This document shows positions 59,352 to 64,000 of a stretch of DNA of 64,000 nt, piece by piece. The notes beneath the pieces were generated by a model. That model ran no database searches. It was not told the origin of the DNA and worked only from the letters and a program-made list of their open reading frames with translations. The stretch comes from Alopecurus myosuroides (Eukaryota > Streptophyta > Magnoliopsida > Poales > Poaceae): the NCBI GenBank assembly GCA_028641055.1, contig CM054059.1:437560515-437624514 (forward strand), given 5' to 3'. Made by a program: the position numbers and the translations under genes. The stretch's first letter is position 1, and each line of letters opens with the position of its first letter.

Positions 59352-60585
59352 AAAGTTTTTTCTTCTTGTCATCTTTGTTGCAATACCTTAGTTAATGGTT
59401 ATAATTAATTTTTTTCTTGCACTTCCTTCTAGCATAATGGTATATTTGCCTTTTTAGGATTTATATTACACCTGTACATGGGCGGTAGTATGAAATGTAG
59501 TGAAGGCAATGCTACAAAATACCATTATATTTTGTTAATTTCCATCTTCAAGTATAGGCCCTATAGTTATTTGGACGTGATGATCTATATGGAGAGGAGG
59601 ATTTTACACCGTGGAAGATAAAGCACTTTCGTGTGAATTAATCAGTATCGGACCACAATTTTGATATTTGTTGGGGATCTATTTTAATAATAGTGATTTC
59701 AAAAGCTTAAAAGTTATTGGGTTTAGAAGTACCTGTAGATATACCGTTGGGCTGCATAGGTGAGGAGAGGTGCCAGCTTTCCTGGCACGGTTCCGGCAAA
59801 AGACGCATATCACATCTTTTCCATTTTCGTTTCATGTTTCTATTGACAGTTAGTTGTGGGGGCCATTTTATTAGGAGTCAATTCCTTTGTTTGTTACCCC
59901 TTTGGGCGGGTGCCTCTTGGGATCATCATCATTTTCTGTATATATGGCCTGATTGTTTCTTTCTTAGCCAGATCATTGGTTATGGAGATTTGGGAAGATT
60001 AGGGAAGATGGGCTATCCAAATTTGGCAGGATAACCTCCAAAGGCAGTGTATGATATATCTGCTTGGATCAGGGATAACGTAAATAGTGTGGATGCCTTC
60101 CGTTTTGAAAGAGAAAGTGGCAATCCTATCGTAGTAATACCAGGACATATACTTGTTTAACCGAGACAAAACTTCCCCCATTTGCAAGAACCAGTTTTGG
60201 TGTTTGGGTTCAGAAGAAGAGAGTGTTTTTATTAACAGATTAAAACTCTTAGCTAAATTTTGGAAACCTAGGGCTTGCTTTCTTAAGTGAACATGTTTTC
60301 CTAGGATTAATGTTGATATATTATCAAGGTTTGACCTAGACCTTAAAGGAATGTATGATTAGAGTTGTCTCCCGTTCTATAAATACTTTTGGTTGCCATT
60401 GGTGATGAGTTTACAACCTATGACAGTTGTGCCTTCAGTGTCTTTATCTTATCATTTCGCAATGTTATCTTGAAAAAAATCATATTTTTAATGAAAATTT
60501 ACTTTATCTGCACGTATCACTAAACCCTTAACAAGTAAAATCCACCCATGTAATACTGTACTTGTTTGTGTATTCAAGAGTTGTG
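59352..60585. other. Intergenic or intronic sequence, nothing recognised
   Basis: AT-rich with short frames. 59717-60034 is open on the plus strand but has no domain, no intron signals and looks fortuitous. Confidence 0.4.
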
Positions 60586-60751
60586 TATTTCAGAAAGATG
60601 CGGTATCCAATTGCCATGTGCGGCTGGTGCACTCGTCTGGGCGTACAACATGAGCCTTGATTGGGATGCCAAGGACCGCCCAGGAGGCGCCCCAAGGGGT
60701 GCCCCAACCTCTAGTACATCATCAAATAGGTCTACATCACCTGTTAGATAA
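60586..60751 (+). other. Possible terminal exon of an unrecognised gene
   Basis: A good acceptor (TTGTGTATTTCAG near 60580-60592) is followed by a frame with A-A-G-A-L-V-W-A-Y-N-M-S-L-D-W-D-A-K-D and a Ser/Thr/Pro tail ending S-T-S-P-V-R and a stop. I do not recognise it and see no upstream exons. It could equally be part of the retroposon that ends at 61301. Confidence 0.25.
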
Positions 60752-60832
60752 GCATTTTTGGCCTCCGGTGGTATATAAGTTAGATTTTACATCACATGTA
60801 CCATTATGGGTCATCTGTTAGATGATTACAAT

Positions 60833-60845
60833 GGGGGGGGGGGGG
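60833..60845. repeat. Homopolymer run of 13 G
   Basis: Thirteen consecutive G on the plus strand. It is a site prone to sequencing and replication slippage, so its exact length is uncertain. Confidence 0.85.
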
Positions 60846-60879
60846 AGTTTTGAAGCCTTTTTTACGGAGGTGTGTCCAC

Positions 60880-61081
60880 GGAAAATAATTATATGAGACC
60901 TGGTCTACAAATTCAGCCCCGTGGACCAACTTCAGTAATTGACACGTAGGCATGAGAGAGAAAAAACACAAAATTTAAATGTATATTTTTAGATCTAAAC
61001 TACCATGCATGCCACGTGTCAATCGCTGGAGTTGGTCCACGAGGCTGAATTTGTAGACCAGGTCTCGTATAATTATTTTCC
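60880..61081. mobile_element. Small Mutator-type MITE, 202 bp
   Basis: The ends are GGAAAATAATTAT and its reverse complement. The inverted arms extend about 90 bases (GAGACCTGGTCTACAAATTCAGCC paired, GTGGACCAACT paired). Flanking 9-mers are TGTGTCCAC (60871-60879) and CGTGTCCAC (61082-61090), a 9-bp target duplication with one change. No coding capacity. Confidence 0.82.
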
Positions 61082-61159
61082 CGTGTCCACGGCTGGAGCA
61101 CGTGGTGAGGGAAATTTTTATCCCACATGGATGACCTCTTGATCTACGGATAGCGGCGC

Positions 61160-61301
61160 AATAGCTCTCGACGGTCTATATCTCCATGAGTTGTTTAGAC
61201 TAGTCGTTTTTATATTTTCTTTTGCTGGATTTCGACTGTGTGAAGAGGCCGGATGTAATACTTACTTTTAAGTAATATAAAAACCCTTTATCAAAAAAAA
61301 A
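61160..61301 (+). mobile_element. Poly-A-tailed retroposon 3' end (LINE- or SINE-like)
   Basis: The sequence GGCCGGATGTAATACTTAC...TATAAAAACCCTTTATC runs into an A tract at about 61293-61301, the usual 3' end of grass non-LTR elements. The 5' limit and target duplication could not be fixed. Confidence 0.5.
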
Positions 61302-61487
61302 ATCTGTTAGAGATGCTCTAAAAGCTGGAATTTTATACATCGTGAAGGGCACTATGAAAAAGACAGGGAAAACGGGGTGGGTACATAATCCCACAATTTT
61401 CATCAGATGGAAAATCTTAACAAAACCTATACACGGAGTTCTTTGTTGCGTTGGTTTGCCATCCCTGCGTCGGGTTTGTTAATGTAG

Positions 61488-63315
61488 TCATAGTGGCACG
61501 TACAATGCCTCCTTCCCCAGGATGAGGAACACCACGACTGGAGTGCTGGCGCCGATGGCGATCACGACGTAGGCAGGCCACCTCGCTGTTGGCGCAACGG
61601 TGATGTAGACGGCGGTCATGAGCGAGACGACCATGGCGAGGCAAGCGACGACGGTGAGCCTGTGGCCCCACATGAGCTGGTCGAGCTTGAACTGGACGGG
61701 GTCCCGCCACGCCCAGATGAAGCAGAAGACGACGACGATGGAGCTGCACATGGCGACGGTGTTAGAGATGACGAAGATCTTGAACGCGGCGGTGTGACCG
61801 TGGATGGCCGTGCCCTCAGTCTGGCTGTAACCCCCGGGCATGGTGAAGGTGGCGGCGAAGCTAACGGTGGCGATGAGCGTGGCGACCAGAGTGTAGGTCC
61901 CGACGCTGAGCTCGTAGTACTCGTCGTGGCCGGCCCTCCGGCTGCGCAGCGACTCGTAGGATGGGACCGGTGGCAGCTGCTCGTTCTTGCACTTGGAGGC
62001 CTCCTGCTTCTTGAGCTTCTTCCACAGGTACATCTCGTAGGTGTCCATCTCCTCGGTGTGGGCACGCTTCTCGATAAGGCTGCGCGCGGACTGGCCGTCC
62101 CGGTTGAGGATGCAGGGGCTGACGCGGCGGTCCTTGAGCAGGAGCAGCGCCGATTGGATGCGGGACATCTTTGCGGCGAGGTGCAGCGGCGTGTTGCCGC
62201 TGTGGTCGACACGGTTGACGATCTCTTCGGGGCGGACGTGCTTGAGCAGGCAGCGGAGCGCGTCCAACTTGCCGCTGGTGATGGAAACGTGGAAGGCGTT
62301 TCTGCCGGCGCTGTCCACCATCTCCACAACGTCGGGGCACTGCTTCAGCAGCTCCGCCATGGCCTCCGTCGAGCCGTACTGGGCGGCTACGTGCAGCGGC
62401 GACTGGCCCTGGCGATTGCGCTTGTAGCCTAGGTCCGCCTTCCGGTTCAGCAGCAGCTTCACCACGCGGGCGTTGTTCTTCTGCGCCGCGTAGTGCAGCG
62501 CGTTGTTCTCATTGGAATCCGTCAGCCCGATTTCCTCCTCCCGCGTCGTAGCGTCAAGTAAGATCTCCACCACCCCTGCCAATGCGCCACCAGCTCTTAC
62601 ACGATTTCAGCTTGTAGACCAGAGCAAGAGCCCAGAGCCAGAGGGGTAATATGCTGTATTAATAGTAGGAGACGGCCGGGGTGGTTTACTTACGGGTGTG
62701 GCCGCCGAGCACGGCCTGGTGCAGGGCGGTTCCGCTGATAGAGTCGGAGGGGACGAACCTCTCGTGAACCCATGGCTGGCGGACGATCTTGTCCACCACG
62801 TCAGCAAGGCCCTCCCGGGCGGCGATGTGCAGTGGCGACTGCTTCTTCAGGTTGAGCGCGTGGCCTCGGCTGGGCTCGGCGGCCAGCAGCTTGAGTGCCA
62901 GAGCGCTCCTGCCGTGATTCACCGCCTCGTGTAGCGGCGTGTCGCCCACCTTGTTGCCCATGAGCAGAGGCCCCTGAGCGCTGTCAGGGGAGCTCGGGGA
63001 AGGGTCCGCCTTCTGTCCGGCGGTGGGGGAGTACTGCTTGGCGTGGTCGATGAGCAGCTCGGCCACATGTACCTTCCCCGCCCTGGCCGCCAGGTGCAGC
63101 GGCGTGTCGCCGTCAGCGTTCTTGCTGACGAGCAGCTTCTCGTTCACGCGGAGGAGCTCCTTAGCAAAGCCAGCGTGGCCGAGCTCGGCGGCGAGGTGCA
63201 GTGCCGTGTTCCGCTGCGGCGTCTTGGAACCAAGGATGTCGGGGCGCTCGCCCACCAGCTTCCTCAGGCCAGCCACGCTGCCCTGCATCGCCGCCTTGTG
63301 CAACGCTGGGTCCAT
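61488..63315 (-). CDS. Ankyrin-repeat PGG-domain membrane protein (ACD6/ITN1-like), two exons, 569 aa
   Basis: Exon 1 is 62694-63315 and exon 2 is 61488-62575. The 118-base intron has a GTAAGT donor and a GGCAG acceptor, and the phase-1 junction rejoins an ankyrin repeat (G-H-T-R-V-V-E-I-L-L). About nine ankyrin repeats fill residues 1-370, with T-A-L-H-L-A-A, T-P-L-H-L-A-A and S-P-L-H-V-A-A cores. A PGG domain follows: four hydrophobic segments at about 435-453, 471-495, 514-533 and 540-561, with P-G-G-Y at 454-457 right after the first. This architecture belongs to plant plasma-membrane or ER proteins such as ACD6 and ITN1, which act in salicylate-linked defence, cell death and salt responses. 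No disabling change was seen. Exact orthology is not claimed. Confidence 0.93.
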
Positions 63316-64000
63316 CCTATTCTTTTACTACCTAGCTTCTCTATTTTTCCTCTCTTCTGCGTCGATCGTGGAGACAGGGAGCAGCCGAGCATGTGCATAG
63401 CGAGGGTTAAAGAGAAGCTGGATTCGTTGCTTCCGTCTCTGAATTTGGAATTGATTGTTTCAACTTTTGGCGCGGTTTCGGGTGCTTTGCTTGCCGATCT
63501 AATGTTGGCATATCAGCATATGCCTCCACCTCATCCCGAGTCATTAATCATTTCAGTTTTGCTAATCCTCGACGTCAAGATTAGTACAGGATTCCATAAT
63601 TACTCTACTCTTTAAGCCGGCCTAGCAGCGAGCCCTGTGAGGGGCGGAGCTCACGCATTGGCACTGGGTGCAGCTGACACCAACGACAGCCACAAAACCA
63701 TGAACCACTCCATGAAAAAATTAGTGTCTGAACCCAGCCCAAAAGTTTGTGTGACCCCATTAGGCCCGTCGCACAAGGCACAAGCACGAGCGCATCAAAT
63801 CATTTTAATAACTTTTAAGTCTGAAAAAACTGGGCATGAGAAATTACAATACTAAAACAGTCCCATGTAGTCATGTATCGTTGTTTACTTAGGTCCAATC
63901 ATATCCACTATTACTAAGACTGTTGTGGTTGATATATTTAAGACAGTAAAAAGTCGAGGAGAAATTTTTTAAATTGTGATTGTGCGACCAATCATATTTT
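63316..64000. other. Upstream region of the ankyrin gene, no gene recognised
   Basis: This holds the presumed promoter and 5' UTR of the minus-strand ankyrin gene. Frames on either strand are short. No TATA box could be assigned with confidence. Confidence 0.45.

Noticed and set aside
61662..62432. A 256-codon plus-strand frame
   Set aside because: Antisense shadow of exon 2 of the ankyrin gene, whose minus-strand frame has clear ankyrin and PGG motifs.

Overview
This window is nuclear DNA from a grass, most likely a member of the Triticeae (wheat, goatgrass or barley group). The evidence is GC-rich gene starts, Stowaway miniature transposons with CTCCCTCCG ends, a cereal-type Bowman-Birk inhibitor, and deeply nested Ty3/gypsy retrotransposons with the long LTRs typical of that tribe. 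There are only three intact-looking genes: a single-exon GeBP/DUF573 transcription factor (6527-7654, +), a two-exon Bowman-Birk inhibitor (15385-15778, +) and a two-exon ankyrin-PGG membrane protein (61488-63315, -). Two further genes survive as relics whose exons can still be traced: a sterol delta8-delta7 isomerase (EBP/HYD1 type; 9016-11580, -) and a RecA-type recombinase (18206-19862, +).

Layout. 1-3120 is a recombined, minus-oriented gypsy complex (LTR piece, gag, primer-binding site, LTR, 3' internal region). 3121-6250 is older debris holding a non-autonomous hAT element with a perfect 8-bp duplication and Stowaway elements. 6250-20570 is the gene-bearing part: GeBP, the isomerase relic with a Mutator-type element in its first intron, the inhibitor and the RecA relic. 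A solo LTR (20577-22083) follows. 23360-59351 is a transposon stack. Two small elements that prime with initiator Met tRNA lie head to head. One of them is split by a 33.25-kb composite element (25253-58506, target duplication AGCGT). That composite carries three independent insertions: a solo LTR (27339-28725), a 6.7-kb coding-poor element (30267-37014, duplication ATCCC) and a young 17-kb chromovirus (39737-56726, duplication GTAGT). The chromovirus integrase is itself split by a 3.5-kb solo LTR (44126-47629, duplication TGTTG). The end of the window (60880-63315) has a small Mutator-type MITE, a poly-A-tailed retroposon end and the ankyrin gene.

How the parts relate. The genes do not form a pathway; they are ordinary neighbours in a repeat-rich genome. 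The main content is a transposon stratigraphy that can be read base by base, because seven LTR or DNA elements still have matching target-site duplications. The chromovirus LTRs differ by about 21 substitutions in about 3.68 kb (hand count), so it is very recent, and the solo LTR inside it is younger still. Nothing here convinces me of an undescribed biological system. The most unusual items are an extra sense-strand ORF between primer-binding site and gag in the chromovirus, and the head-to-head retrotransposon arrangement. All alignments, counts and exon junctions were made by eye.
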